DNA of 64,000 nt from Patescibacteria group bacterium. Its GTDB lineage: Bacteria; Patescibacteriota; Patescibacteriia; 2-12-FULL-60-25. Under the pieces are notes generated by a model, which was not told the origin of the DNA, made no database searches, and saw only the letters and a program-made list of their open reading frames with translations. How positions within the stretch are numbered: position 1 is the stretch's first letter; every line of letters begins with the position of its first letter. Below, one piece after another: positions 50,956 to 59,348 of this stretch. A program made the position numbers and the translations under genes. The stretch covers positions 1 to 64,000 of the forward strand of contig JALNYW010000001.1 in NCBI GenBank assembly GCA_023229665.1, given 5' to 3'.

Positions 50956-52359
50956 ATGGCCGAAGTAAAACCTGAAATCGAAACATTTGCGAAGATCAAA
51001 GTCGTCGGCGTCGGCGGCTCGGGCGGCTCGTCCGCAAATCGCATGATCGCGTCGAAAATTCGCGGCGTTGATTTTATCGCGATGAACACCGACGTGCAGG
51101 CACTGCATCTCTCGCTCGCGCCGACCAAATTGCATATCGGCAAAACGGTGACGCGCGGTTTAGGCGCTGGCATGGATCCGGAAGTCGGCGCGCGCGCGGC
51201 CGAAGAGAGCGCCGCGGAAATTCGTGAAGCGTTGAAAGGCGCGGACATGGTCTTCGTGTCGTGCGGGTTGGGCGGAGGCACAGGTTCGGGTGCGAGTCCG
51301 GTCGTCGCGGCCATCGCGAAAGAACTTGGCGCGCTTACCGTCGCCGTCGTGACGCGCCCGTTCGCGTTCGAAGGGACACAGCGCAAAGCTATCGCCGAAG
51401 GCGCGCTTGAAAAACTCGCGTCGCAAGTGGACACCATCATCACGATTCCGAACGACCGCATCCTGCAATTGATCGATCGCAAGACCACCATGATGGAGGC
51501 TTTCGAAACCATCGATGATGTTTTGCGCCAGGCCGTCCAGGGCATTTCGGAACTCATTACCAGCCCGGGCCAAATCAACACGGACTTCGCTGACGTTCGC
51601 AAAATCATGAATAATAAGGGCGCTGCTCTCATGGGGATCGGCCGCGGCCACGGAGAGAACCGTGCAACGGATGCCGCCAAGGCCGCCATCGCTTCGCCGC
51701 TTCTGGAAGTTTCGATGGACGGTGCGAAGAGCGTGCTCATTTCCATCACCGGCGGTTCCAACCTCACGCTCCAGGAAGTGCATGAAGCCGCGACCCTCGT
51801 CACCAAGAACGCCGACCAGGATGCGACCGTCATCTGGGGCACGTCCATTGATGAGTCGATGAAGGATGATATTAAAGTCACGGTCATCGCCACGGGCTTT
51901 GACCGCGTTCCGCCGGGAATGCCGACGGGCCGGGCCAGGGCGCAAGCGGCGCCCGCGCCGGCCGCGCCGTATGTGCCGAAGTCGCCGGCTCCGGAGCCGC
52001 GCCCGGCTCCGAGCTCGAGCGAGCCGCTCGCCCGCGTGCCGATGCAGCAGCCGCGCGTCCCGAACAATCCGGTTCCGCCGGGATTCGGCGTGCCGAGCGC
52101 CGTCCAGCAGCCGCCAGAACCTGTGAAAGAGTCGGCTCCGTCTGCCCGCCAAAGCGAAACCAACGGCGGGATGGAAGAGCTGCCGAAAGCTCCCGGCTTG
52201 TTCTCGCGCGTGATTTCCAAACCCGAGGCCCCAGCTCCGAAGGCCCAGCCTATTGAACCAAGAACGGCTTCAAGCTCCATTCCGCCCGTCTCACGCAAGA
52301 GCGAGGATGAGGACGATATGGATGCAATCCCAAGTTTCATCCGGAAGAAGATGATGTAG
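50956..52359 (+). CDS. ftsZ: Cell division protein FtsZ
   Basis: This 467-residue tubulin-like GTPase forms the division ring. The T4 signature GLGGGTGSGASPV, the NTDVQAL loop and the synergy region INTDFADVRKIM are present. The T1 loop reads GVGGSGGSSANRM, where GGxGNNAxNRM is usual, so the Asn pair is replaced. A long Pro/Ala/Ser-rich linker (about 320-450) leads to the conserved C-terminal peptide AIPSFIRKKM that binds FtsA. ftsA-ftsZ-nrdR order is kept. Confidence 0.96.
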   Translation: MAEVKPEIETFAKIKVVGVGGSGGSSANRMIASKIRGVDFIAMNTDVQALHLSLAPTKLHIGKTVTRGLGAGMDPEVGARAAEESAAEIREALKGADMVFVSCGLGGGTGSGASPVVAAIAKELGALTVAVVTRPFAFEGTQRKAIAEGALEKLASQVDTIITIPNDRILQLIDRKTTMMEAFETIDDVLRQAVQGISELITSPGQINTDFADVRKIMNNKGAALMGIGRGHGENRATDAAKAAIASPLLEVSMDGAKSVLISITGGSNLTLQEVHEAATLVTKNADQDATVIWGTSIDESMKDDIKVTVIATGFDRVPPGMPTGRARAQAAPAPAAPYVPKSPAPEPRPAPSSSEPLARVPMQQPRVPNNPVPPGFGVPSAVQQPPEPVKESAPSARQSETNGGMEELPKAPGLFSRVISKPEAPAPKAQPIEPRTASSSIPPVSRKSEDEDDMDAIPSFIRKKMM

Positions 52360-52369
52360 ACTGTCAGGT

Positions 52370-52882
52370 ATGTTCTGTCCCGTGTGCAACCATCCCGACA
52401 CCCGCGTACTTGATACGCGGGTGTCTTTGGATGGGACGTCCATCCGCCGCCGACGGCAATGCGACGAATGCGACTATCGGTTCTCGACCAGCGAAACCGT
52501 CGAGCTATTGAACCTGGTCATTATTAAACGGGACGGTTCGCATGAGCTCTACTCCCGTGAAAAGATCGAACGCGGCCTCCGGCGGGCTTTGGAAAAACGT
52601 CCTCATACCGAAGCGGATTTTCGCGGCTTGGTCGCCGGCATTGAGCGTGACGTCCAGCGCCTGAATGCGCAGGAGGTAAGAAGTTCCGACATCGGCACCA
52701 TTATCATGGAGCGGCTGAAGTCTTTTGATAAAGTCGCGTATATCCGCTTCGCGTCCGTGTACCGCAGCTTCGAAGACGTGAAGACGTTCCAGGCTGAGTT
52801 GGACCGCTTGGTCGCCTCATCGCGCGGGAAAAAGAAAAAAGCAAAGAAATCCGGGAAACCAAAACGTCGCAAATCCCGTTAG
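52370..52882 (+). CDS. nrdR: Transcriptional repressor NrdR
   Basis: This 170-residue nucleotide-sensing repressor controls ribonucleotide reductase genes. The zinc ribbon is CPVC...CDEC in the first 35 residues, followed by RFSTSE, and residues about 48-140 are an ATP-cone (VIKRDGSHELYSREKIERGL...VAYIRFASVYRSFEDVKTF). A Lys/Arg-rich tail is extra. No nrd genes are in the window. Confidence 0.95.
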   Translation: MFCPVCNHPDTRVLDTRVSLDGTSIRRRRQCDECDYRFSTSETVELLNLVIIKRDGSHELYSREKIERGLRRALEKRPHTEADFRGLVAGIERDVQRLNAQEVRSSDIGTIIMERLKSFDKVAYIRFASVYRSFEDVKTFQAELDRLVASSRGKKKKAKKSGKPKRRKSR

Positions 52883-52887
52883 ACTTC

Positions 52888-52913
52888 GCGTGTTACGTGA
52901 TGCGTGTTACGCG
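52888..52913. repeat. Heptamer repeat before the HtrA gene
   Basis: Units GTGTTAC, GTGATGC, GTGTTAC in tandem, directly upstream of the extended -10 of the next gene. Confidence 0.7.
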
Positions 52914-52921
52914 AACAAGCG

Positions 52922-52930
52922 TGATATACT
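52922..52930 (+). promoter_or_regulatory. Extended -10 of the HtrA gene
   Basis: TGA plus TATACT (52925-52930) lies seven bases before the ATG at 52938, implying a leaderless mRNA; the heptamer repeat occupies the -35 region. Confidence 0.55.
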
Positions 52931-52937
52931 GGGGGGC

Positions 52938-54059
52938 ATGAAGGCTTCGACGCGGCGTACGCTCTTCGTGTGGGTCGGGGCGTTCGCGATCAGCACCATT
53001 TCCGGCGCGGTCGCGGGGGTTTTGGTTTTTTCGTCCTTGGTGGCACCTCCTGTTCCGATCGCCCCGGTCATCTCGCAAAGCGAGGATGCCGAAGTCATTT
53101 CAGTCGTGGAACGCGCCCTTCCGTCGGTCGTTTCCATCGACATTATCCAAAAGGAGGATTCCCCGGCGTTCCGGAGCGGATATCCGATCGGGCCCGTGAG
53201 CATCGGCGGCGGTTCCGGCTTTTTTATCTCGGAAGATGGATTAGTGGTGACCAATCGTCACGTGATTTCCGATACCCAGTCCGAGTACGTGGTGTTGACC
53301 CAGGATGGCCGCGAATTGCCGGCAAAGGTTTTGGCCTTGGATCCGTCGCTTGATCTCGGCGTGCTGAAAGTCGAAGGAACGGATTTTCCGGCTCTCGCAT
53401 TGGGAGACAGTGATTCCCTCAAGGAAGGGCAAACCGTCATCGCGATCGGAAATACCTTGGCCGAGTTCAGCAATAGCGTGACCAAAGGCGTGGTCTCCGG
53501 GTTGAACCGCAGCCTGATCGCGGGAGAATTCGACGAAGAAGAGTTGATCGAAGAAGCCATCCAAACCGACGCGGCCATCAATCCGGGGAATTCCGGCGGC
53601 CCGCTTATCACCTTGGACGGAAAAGTCGTGGGGATGAATACGGCCGTATCAGATGATGCGCAGTCGCTTGGGTTCGCGCTCCCATCCAACGCGCTGGCCC
53701 GTGCCGTGGAGAGCGCTCGCAAGTTCGGACGCATCGTGCGGCCGTGGATTGGCGTCCGTTATATCCCGGTGGATGCCGAAATCGCCCGGAATGAGGGGTT
53801 GGCGAAAGAGTATGGCGCGTTGATTTTGGGGAATGGTCAGCGGGATCCGGGCATCGTGCCTGATTCGCCGGCCTCCAAGTCCGATTTGAAGGAGCGAGAC
53901 GTGATCCTGGAGATCAACGGGGAGCGCGTGGGGGATCCGCGCTCGCTCGCGACCATTGTATCGCGCCTGAGCCCGGATGAGACGGTCATGTTAAAAGTCG
54001 CGCGCGGAGAAACTGAACTGCAAATCCCGGTAACGCTTGAAGAACGACCGCAAGAATAA
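52938..54059 (+). CDS. HtrA/DegP-like serine protease
   Basis: This 373-residue membrane-anchored trypsin-like protease degrades or refolds damaged envelope proteins. The N-terminal helix (about 9-31) is a signal anchor. The triad is His in TNRHVIS, Asp in DPSLDLGVLKV and Ser in NPGNSGGPL. A PDZ domain covers about 270-370 (ERDVILEINGERV). The start MKAST is used; the upstream open frame lies in the repeat. Confidence 0.93.
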   Translation: MKASTRRTLFVWVGAFAISTISGAVAGVLVFSSLVAPPVPIAPVISQSEDAEVISVVERALPSVVSIDIIQKEDSPAFRSGYPIGPVSIGGGSGFFISEDGLVVTNRHVISDTQSEYVVLTQDGRELPAKVLALDPSLDLGVLKVEGTDFPALALGDSDSLKEGQTVIAIGNTLAEFSNSVTKGVVSGLNRSLIAGEFDEEELIEEAIQTDAAINPGNSGGPLITLDGKVVGMNTAVSDDAQSLGFALPSNALARAVESARKFGRIVRPWIGVRYIPVDAEIARNEGLAKEYGALILGNGQRDPGIVPDSPASKSDLKERDVILEINGERVGDPRSLATIVSRLSPDETVMLKVARGETELQIPVTLEERPQE

Positions 54060-54060
54060 T

Positions 54061-55491
54061 ATGTCCGCCAAACGCACCAAAATCGTCTGCACGATCGGAC
54101 CGGCCTCCGATTCCATCGAGACCCTCACCGCGCTTACCGAAGCCGGGATGAACGTCTGTCGTTTGAACTTTTCGCACGGCACGCACGAGAACCACGCCGA
54201 ACTCATCAAACGCATCCGGCAAGTGCGCGATGTGACCGGCGAGCCGCTGTCCATCCTGCAAGACCTCCAGGGCCCGAAAATCCGCGTCGGCGAGATGCCG
54301 GAAGAGGGGGTGGAACTGCTCGCTGGCAAGCCCATTGTGTTTACGTCCGACAAAGGGGATATCCCAAAGCGGATTCCCGTGACGTATCCGAATCTTCATG
54401 AAGACGTAAAGCCGGGCCAGCGTTTATTGCTGGATGACGGCTTGCTCGAAGTCTTAGTGAAATCCATCAAAGGCAAAGACGTGACGTGTGAAGTGATTAC
54501 GGGCGGAAAGCTCAAATCCCACAAGGGCCTTAATCTTCCGGAAACCGAAACCAAGATTTCCGCGATTACGGATAAGGATAAAGAGGACCTCATCTTCGGC
54601 GTCGCCCAGGGTGTAGATTGGATTGCCTTGTCTTTCGTTCGATCCGGCGAGGACATCCGCCAGTTACGCTTGCTCATCGAAGCCGAAGAAAAAAAGCTCG
54701 CCAAACCGCGGGAAGTCCCGATCGGCATTATCGCCAAAATCGAAAAGCCGCAGGCCGTCGAAAAAATGGACGAGATCATCGCAGAGGTGGATGCCATCAT
54801 GGTGGCGCGTGGAGATTTGGGGATCGAGATGCCGGCCGAAAAAGTCCCGGTCATCCAAAAAGATTTGATTAAAAAGTGTTTGGCCCTCGGCAAGCCGGTC
54901 ATCGTCGCGACCCAAATGCTGGATTCCATGATCCGCAATCCTCGTGCGACGCGCGCCGAGGTCTCGGACATCGCGAATGCGGTGATCGATCATGCCGATG
55001 CGACCATGTTGTCCGGCGAAACCGCGAGCGGGGAGCATCCGCTGGAAGCGGTAAAAACCATGGCCGCGACCATCATCGAAACGGAAAAGAGTTCCTATGA
55101 TGATTTGCCCGTCCAAACGCGTCTCAAGAATACCGATGATGAAGCGATCACGAATGTCGCGAGCATTTTGTCTCAGATGACTGATACCAAAGCGATCCTT
55201 GTTGCGGCCATGAATGGGGGAGCGGCTCGCTTGGTTTCACATTTCCGTCCCGAAGTGCCGATTTGTGCCGCCCTGCCCTCCGAGGAGGTCGCGCATCAAT
55301 TAAACCTGTCATGGGGCGTGCGTCCGATGTATCTCGAAGGGGCGAAAACCATTCCAGAGCTCATTGAAAAAGGTTTGGAAGAATTGAAGCGCCAAAAACT
55401 CGTGTCCGCCGGAGATGAGATCGTTATTGTGGCCGGTGACCAGCTCGGCGATTCCGGACACGTCCAATTGGTGGAGTTGAAGAAGGTTTAG
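54061..55491 (+). CDS. pyk: Pyruvate kinase
   Basis: This 476-residue enzyme makes pyruvate and ATP from phosphoenolpyruvate, the last glycolytic step. TKIVCTIGPAS, LNFSHGTHENH, LQDLQGPKIRVG, IIAKIEKPQAVEKMDEI with the catalytic Lys, MVARGDLGIEMP and ATQMLDSMI are all present, with a normal C-terminal domain. It starts one base after the protease stop, so the two are cotranscribed. The end overlaps the convergent next gene by four bases. Confidence 0.96.
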   Translation: MSAKRTKIVCTIGPASDSIETLTALTEAGMNVCRLNFSHGTHENHAELIKRIRQVRDVTGEPLSILQDLQGPKIRVGEMPEEGVELLAGKPIVFTSDKGDIPKRIPVTYPNLHEDVKPGQRLLLDDGLLEVLVKSIKGKDVTCEVITGGKLKSHKGLNLPETETKISAITDKDKEDLIFGVAQGVDWIALSFVRSGEDIRQLRLLIEAEEKKLAKPREVPIGIIAKIEKPQAVEKMDEIIAEVDAIMVARGDLGIEMPAEKVPVIQKDLIKKCLALGKPVIVATQMLDSMIRNPRATRAEVSDIANAVIDHADATMLSGETASGEHPLEAVKTMAATIIETEKSSYDDLPVQTRLKNTDDEAITNVASILSQMTDTKAILVAAMNGGAARLVSHFRPEVPICAALPSEEVAHQLNLSWGVRPMYLEGAKTIPELIEKGLEELKRQKLVSAGDEIVIVAGDQLGDSGHVQLVELKKV

Positions 55492-56249
55492 GTGCGCTTG
55501 GCGAGCTCGACCCAGACTTTTGCCGGCCTCATCATCACCGTCCAAAGCGAGGCATCCGTCGCGAGACCCGGCGTTCCCGTCGTAGGATATTCGTTTTTCG
55601 CTGGGCGATAGTACGTGCCGAAGATGATATCGATAATGGGAAAAAACTGCGCGAAGTTTTTGTTTTGATGTTGCGGTTGGTTGGAATGGTGGATGCGATG
55701 CATTTGCGGCCCGGTCAAAATCGGCGTGGCAAATCCAAGATTGAGCTTGAGATTCGCATGCGTAAAGAACAGCCAGCCCGTGAAGAGAAAGGGGAGGATA
55801 AGCGAGGCGGTCGCATCTGCTCCGATAGCATAATTCAGCGGCAGGACGATAAAACTCGCCTGGAGGGGACGCTCAAGCCAATATGTGCGCATGCTGGTCG
55901 TCGCATTCAATTCCGTATCTGAGTGATGTAGCTCGTGAATCGGCCAAAACCATTTGAAATGGTGCTGGGCGCGGTGATACCAATAAAACAGCAAATCAGT
56001 CAGAAAAAGATACGCGAATACGACGAGCAGCGAGAAGCCCCATCCCCGATCGGGGAGCCGTTGGGCCTTGAAGGGAATCAGCGGCAGAATCCAAGCCAGG
56101 AACGCGGCACCCGTTGCGACAAGGATCATAGTAAACAGGGCATTCCGGAAACGGCCTTTGGGTTTTTGCCCGATCTCAGCCGGAAAAAAGACTTCGAAGA
56201 TTCCCAATATAAAATAGAGGCTAATGATAGTGAGAAACGTTCGGGTCAT
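55488..56249 (-). CDS. Sterol desaturase/fatty acid hydroxylase family protein
   Basis: This 253-residue multi-pass membrane protein contains the three His clusters of the di-iron hydroxylase superfamily: HRAQH, HELHHSD and HRIHHSN. It probably hydroxylates or desaturates a lipid or carotenoid; the substrate is unknown. The start at 56249 is chosen because a possible promoter (TTGCCC, 17 bases, AAAAAT on the minus strand) ends seven bases before it; ATGs at 56258 and 56285 are alternatives. Confidence 0.82.
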   Translation of the reverse strand: MTRTFLTIISLYFILGIFEVFFPAEIGQKPKGRFRNALFTMILVATGAAFLAWILPLIPFKAQRLPDRGWGFSLLVVFAYLFLTDLLFYWYHRAQHHFKWFWPIHELHHSDTELNATTSMRTYWLERPLQASFIVLPLNYAIGADATASLILPFLFTGWLFFTHANLKLNLGFATPILTGPQMHRIHHSNQPQHQNKNFAQFFPIIDIIFGTYYRPAKNEYPTTGTPGLATDASLWTVMMRPAKVWVELAKRT

Positions 56250-56291
56250 GGGGAGCATTTTTGCAAGAAAACGGGGGAGGGGCAATCAAAT

Positions 56292-56319
56292 CAAAAACCT
56301 CCTTTGCAGGAGGTTTTTG
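56292..56319 (-). terminator. Terminator of tRNA-Asp
   Basis: AAAAACCTCC pairs with GGAGGTTTTT around a short loop, just after the CCA of tRNA-Asp on the minus strand. Confidence 0.88.
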
Positions 56320-56321
56320 CA

Positions 56322-56399
56322 TGGCGGACGCGAAGGGATTCGAACCCTCGGTCTTCTCCGTGACAGGGAGACGTGTTAACCGGGCTACACCACGCGTCC
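56322..56399 (-). tRNA. tRNA-Asp (GTC)
   Basis: Read on the minus strand, the acceptor GGACGCG pairs with CGCGTCC, anticodon stem TCTCC/GGAGA holds loop CTGTCAC with anticodon GTC, and the T arm contains GGGTTCGAATCCC. The discriminator is G and CCA is encoded. Confidence 0.93.
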
Positions 56400-56458
56400 G
56401 TAATTTCCGCTTATTTGCCTTGACGGATCATCCGGTCGGGTGGACGATGGAAGCTGTC

Positions 56459-56535
56459 TCGGCGGGCGATACCTTAGCAAGACCCGCCCTCCCTGGCAAG
56501 CCCCGCCTTTGCCTCCGGCTTCGGCGGGCGCAGCC
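56459..56535. repeat. GC-rich hairpins before the phosphatase gene
   Basis: Two hairpins built on GGCGGG/CCCGCC lie in tandem. The second encloses a TTTGCCTCCGGCTTC loop. A related CCCGCC-TTCG-GCGGG hairpin occurs inside the Pro-rich gene near 46510. Confidence 0.45.
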
Positions 56536-56547
56536 AGGAAACCACAT

Positions 56548-56961
56548 ATGTTTGCCCTTATCCGCCACGCCGGTTATCGCATCGCTACCGGTTCGCTTAC
56601 GCCCGAAGGACATGGGCAGGCCTTGGCATTGGCCGAGGCTATAAAAAGCATTCCGGGCGTCTGGACCGAGGTCCGTACTTCACCGACGGCCCGTACCCGT
56701 GAAACCGCGAACATTATCGGCGAACGACTCTCCATCCCCGTGAGGGAGGACGATCGCTTGGGCGTGGATGGGGATCTATCCGACCTGATGCCCCCGACCG
56801 AACCAAAGGGGATTATCTTCGTTTCGCATCTGCCCATCCTAAGTCGGATGTTGCGTGCGTGGAGCCGGCTCCTCGGCCAAAATGAACCTCCGCTCACGGA
56901 GATCGCCTGCGGATACCTCATCAGCCCGGAAGAGCAAAAAATGTCACCTTTGAAAGGATGA
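56548..56961 (+). CDS. Histidine phosphatase family protein
   Basis: This 137-residue short phosphatase of the SixA/phosphoglycerate-mutase superfamily reads LIRHAGY, giving phospho-acceptor His7 (RHG is the usual motif). SPTARTRETANII holds the second Arg pair, and FVSHLPIL near 94 holds the second His. The frame is open upstream to 56440, but family homology begins at MFALIRH. Confidence 0.82.
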   Translation: MFALIRHAGYRIATGSLTPEGHGQALALAEAIKSIPGVWTEVRTSPTARTRETANIIGERLSIPVREDDRLGVDGDLSDLMPPTEPKGIIFVSHLPILSRMLRAWSRLLGQNEPPLTEIACGYLISPEEQKMSPLKG

Positions 56962-56966
56962 TTTTC

Positions 56967-56995
56967 TTGTCCGAAACCATCCCGGTCGTTATTCT
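56967..56995 (+). promoter_or_regulatory. Promoter of the FAD oxidoreductase gene
   Basis: TTGTCC (56967-56972), 17 bases, TATTCT (56990-56995). The ATG at 57002 is six bases later. Confidence 0.55.
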
Positions 56996-57001
56996 TGGAC
57001 C

Positions 57002-58381
57002 ATGAACAAGTCGCCCTGGATTGAACAGCTTCACCGCACCCGTCCGGAACGCCTTCTGGAAGAAAATGTTTCTACCGACGTCGCCATTATCGGCGGCGGC
57101 ATTTCCGGCATCATGACCGCCTATTTCACTTTGCGGTATACGGAGAAGCGCGTAGCCCTCATCGAGGGCGGTTTGGTGGGTCATGGCGCAACCGGACACA
57201 ATGCGGGACAAATCGTATCCGATTTTGAGCGTCCATTTCGTGAGATGGTGGCCCAATTCGGCCTTGAGGCGACCTCAAACGCGGTAAGCGCCATCGAAGG
57301 GACCTGGGAGACACTCGAAGAACTGATGCATCAGACGAATATACAGGTGCCCATTTCCTATTCCACGGGATATATCGGCTATTCAACCGTCGAACAGATC
57401 AAAGCGGAGCTAGAGAACATGTATTGGAGAAAACAGGGAGGGCTTCCGGTAGAGACTTTACTGATCGCCAGCGAGTCCAAGGAGGCGCTCCAGGGCCTGA
57501 ACCCCGCCTATCAGACATTCGTTTCGTATATACCCAATAAGGACATCTGGTCTTTGCTTGAGACGGATGACGAGCAATACATTGCCGTACACAGCTCCAA
57601 GCGAGCCTGCGTGAATAGCGCCCTGCTCACCGAGTCGTTGGCGGGATATTTGCTCCAGACCTATCCTGAGCGTTTTTCCCTGTTCGAGAAGACCATGGTG
57701 GAGATGATTGACCTTGGGTCCCGGAGCGCCGCCATTTCGGTCGTTGGCGGCAAAGAAGTGAAGTCACATCGCGTCGTGCTTTGCACGAATGGATTCGAGC
57801 AGTTGCATATTAAGAATTCCGGCGTGAACCTTGATACCAAATTCCATCATTCCGTAACCGGAACCGTGGGATATATGGCGGGCTACCTTGATCCGATCGA
57901 TCGGCCCCCGACGGCTAACACCTATTTTGAGCATGACAATGCCCTCAAGCCGTATGAACCGTACTTTTATCTGACGCGCCGCCCGTTCGAAATCGAGTCA
58001 AAACTCAAACACAACCTCGTGTGCGTCGGCGGGCCGGAATTCGATTTGGAGGATTTAAGCGCATACGACCGGAAGCATGAGATCCCCAAACAAACGGCCG
58101 CGGACCTCGATTCATTTCTGAAGCGCGCCTACGCACATGCCCCGAAAGGGGAGATTGAATATAAATACCAGTGGCACGGTTTGATGGGATACACGCCGAA
58201 CCGTTTGCGCATGATCGGGGCCGAGCCCTGCAATCCGACCCTTATGTACAACCTTGGATGCAACGGCATCGGAATCATGGCATCCATTTTCGGCGGAAAG
58301 CGTATCGCCATGATGTTGGCCGGGAAAAAAATGAAACCGCTCCTATTTGATCCCCAGGACATGCGCTGTTTGATCGCATAA
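57002..58381 (+). CDS. FAD-dependent oxidoreductase (DAO family)
   Basis: This 459-residue flavoprotein of the D-amino-acid oxidase/glycine oxidase superfamily has the dinucleotide fold DVAIIGGGISGIMTAYFTLR at about 26-45 and the GHGATGHNAGQI loop next to FAD. The C-terminal MYNLGCNGIGIMASIFGGKRIA closes the FAD site. The substrate is likely an amine or amino acid, but this is not determined. There is no Shine-Dalgarno sequence. Confidence 0.88.
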   Translation: MNKSPWIEQLHRTRPERLLEENVSTDVAIIGGGISGIMTAYFTLRYTEKRVALIEGGLVGHGATGHNAGQIVSDFERPFREMVAQFGLEATSNAVSAIEGTWETLEELMHQTNIQVPISYSTGYIGYSTVEQIKAELENMYWRKQGGLPVETLLIASESKEALQGLNPAYQTFVSYIPNKDIWSLLETDDEQYIAVHSSKRACVNSALLTESLAGYLLQTYPERFSLFEKTMVEMIDLGSRSAAISVVGGKEVKSHRVVLCTNGFEQLHIKNSGVNLDTKFHHSVTGTVGYMAGYLDPIDRPPTANTYFEHDNALKPYEPYFYLTRRPFEIESKLKHNLVCVGGPEFDLEDLSAYDRKHEIPKQTAADLDSFLKRAYAHAPKGEIEYKYQWHGLMGYTPNRLRMIGAEPCNPTLMYNLGCNGIGIMASIFGGKRIAMMLAGKKMKPLLFDPQDMRCLIA

Positions 58382-58415
58382 AAACATCCCCGCATTGCGG
58401 GGGATGTTTTTTTTC
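58381..58415. terminator. Bidirectional terminator
   Basis: AAAACATCCCCGC pairs with GCGGGGGATGTTTT around ATT, with T runs on both sides; it serves the converging oxidoreductase and Nudix genes. Confidence 0.9.
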
Positions 58416-59012
58416 TTACGCGGCAGCGATGGCGCTGACCGGATGCCACGAGTGCATTTCGGCCGGAACCTCGATGGAACCCAGGTTATGGGCGACCACG
58501 AGGGCGGCGCGCATGGCTTCGTATTCGGACTTGATATCGTGCGTACCCGCATACCAGTTCGTCGGATCTTCCGAGTGGGAACGGAGGATTTCTTCCAGCG
58601 ACATCCATTCGAACTTCTCGACTTCGCCCGGCTGGGGGGTGAAGTGCGAAGCCGGGGCGTCATGCAGGATCACGTATTCGCGGATCCAGAGACGGGACTT
58701 CTGGTGTTTGGTGGTGCGCCATTGGATGAGGCGTTCCGGAGCGGCGTTTACGCCCGCTTCCTCGTGCAGCTCTTTGAGCGCGTTGGTTTCGTAGGTTTCG
58801 CCGACGCCGACGTGACCGCCCACGTGGGTGGACCAACCGTTCGGAAGGCGTTCCTTAAGCGGGGAGCGCTGGTGGCACAAGAGGTCACCGCGCGAGTTCA
58901 AGATGAAGACATTGGTCGAGCGGCACCAGGCTTGCTGGGCAATGGCTTCGGCGCGCGGGAGCGTGCCGAGTTCGACGTTCGTGTGTTCGCAAACAATGGG
59001 CAGGTGTTCCAT
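58416..59012 (-). CDS. Nudix hydrolase
   Basis: This 198-residue Nudix protein is of the isopentenyl-diphosphate-isomerase-like group. The Nudix box is GHVGVGETYETNALKELHEEAGV near 84-106, with Lys for the usual Arg and all metal-binding Glu kept. RSTNVFILNSRGDLLCHQRSPLKE is typical of IPP-isomerase-like members. The start MEHLPIV is chosen for its fit after a structured leader of about 130 bases; the frame is open to an ATG at 59075. Confidence 0.88.
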   Translation of the reverse strand: MEHLPIVCEHTNVELGTLPRAEAIAQQAWCRSTNVFILNSRGDLLCHQRSPLKERLPNGWSTHVGGHVGVGETYETNALKELHEEAGVNAAPERLIQWRTTKHQKSRLWIREYVILHDAPASHFTPQPGEVEKFEWMSLEEILRSHSEDPTNWYAGTHDIKSEYEAMRAALVVAHNLGSIEVPAEMHSWHPVSAIAAA

Positions 59013-59038
59013 AAATATAACCAAAACAGGGGATAAGA

Positions 59039-59142
59039 CCCACGAACTCGTCTCAAGAATATTGGCTTTTTCCATAGGGTAGTCCGCCTAGCGGACCGAC
59101 CCGGAACAAACGTGATTCTTGAGGCGATTAAGGATTCGTGGG
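59039..59142 (-). ncRNA. Structured 5' leader of the Nudix gene (candidate riboswitch)
   Basis: Three nested stems can be seen. The outer stem pairs 59039-59046 with 59135-59142 (CCCACGAA/TTCGTGGG), the next pairs 59052-59060 with 59115-59123 (CTCAAGAAT/ATTCTTGAG), and the inner hairpin GTCCGC/GCGGAC at 59082-59096 is flanked by GGGT/ACCC. A promoter on the minus strand would start the RNA at about 59142, exactly at the outer stem. It matches no riboswitch class I can name. Confidence 0.6.
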
Positions 59143-59147
59143 CCAAG

Positions 59148-59175
59148 ATCATACCACATTTTTCGCTAAAGTCAA
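59148..59175 (-). promoter_or_regulatory. Promoter of the Nudix gene leader
   Basis: On the minus strand TTGACT (59170-59175), 16 bases, then TATGAT (59148-59153) with an extended TGG. Confidence 0.7.
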
Positions 59176-59262
59176 GCTAGAATGTGATTTTGTGGATAAC
59201 TTTTGGCTAAGGTTAGGGGAGAGAAAAACGCTTATATTAGCCAATAAATAAAGACATTTTGA
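59176..59262. other. AT-rich spacer with one DnaA-box-like site
   Basis: The spacer contains one exact TTATCCACA (minus strand, near 59191-59199) and an inverted pair TTGGCTAA/TTAGCCAA. No second DnaA box or replication gene is nearby. Nothing else is apparent. Confidence 0.35.
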
Positions 59263-59291
59263 TTGACAAAATGTCTTTTTCGTGCTATTAT
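59251..59291 (+). promoter_or_regulatory. Promoter overlapping a perfect hairpin
   Basis: TTGACA (near 59263-59268), 17 bases, TATTAT (59286-59291). The -35 lies in the loop and 3' arm of AAAGACATTTTG/CAAAATGTCTTT, which also ends in a T run. Confidence 0.65.
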
Positions 59292-59348
59292 GGTTGGTTC
59301 TGAGGATGGTTATGGTTCGCCCTTTCCAACTTCCCCCTCAGTCCACGG

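Noticed and set aside
59039..59142. ykkC-type riboswitch (some classes sit before Nudix genes)
   Set aside because: The conserved ykkC core segments could not be found at the expected places, so the leader is left unnamed.
59176..59262. Origin of replication at the DnaA-box-like site
   Set aside because: Only one exact TTATCCACA is present, with no cluster of boxes and no dnaA, dnaN or gyr genes nearby.
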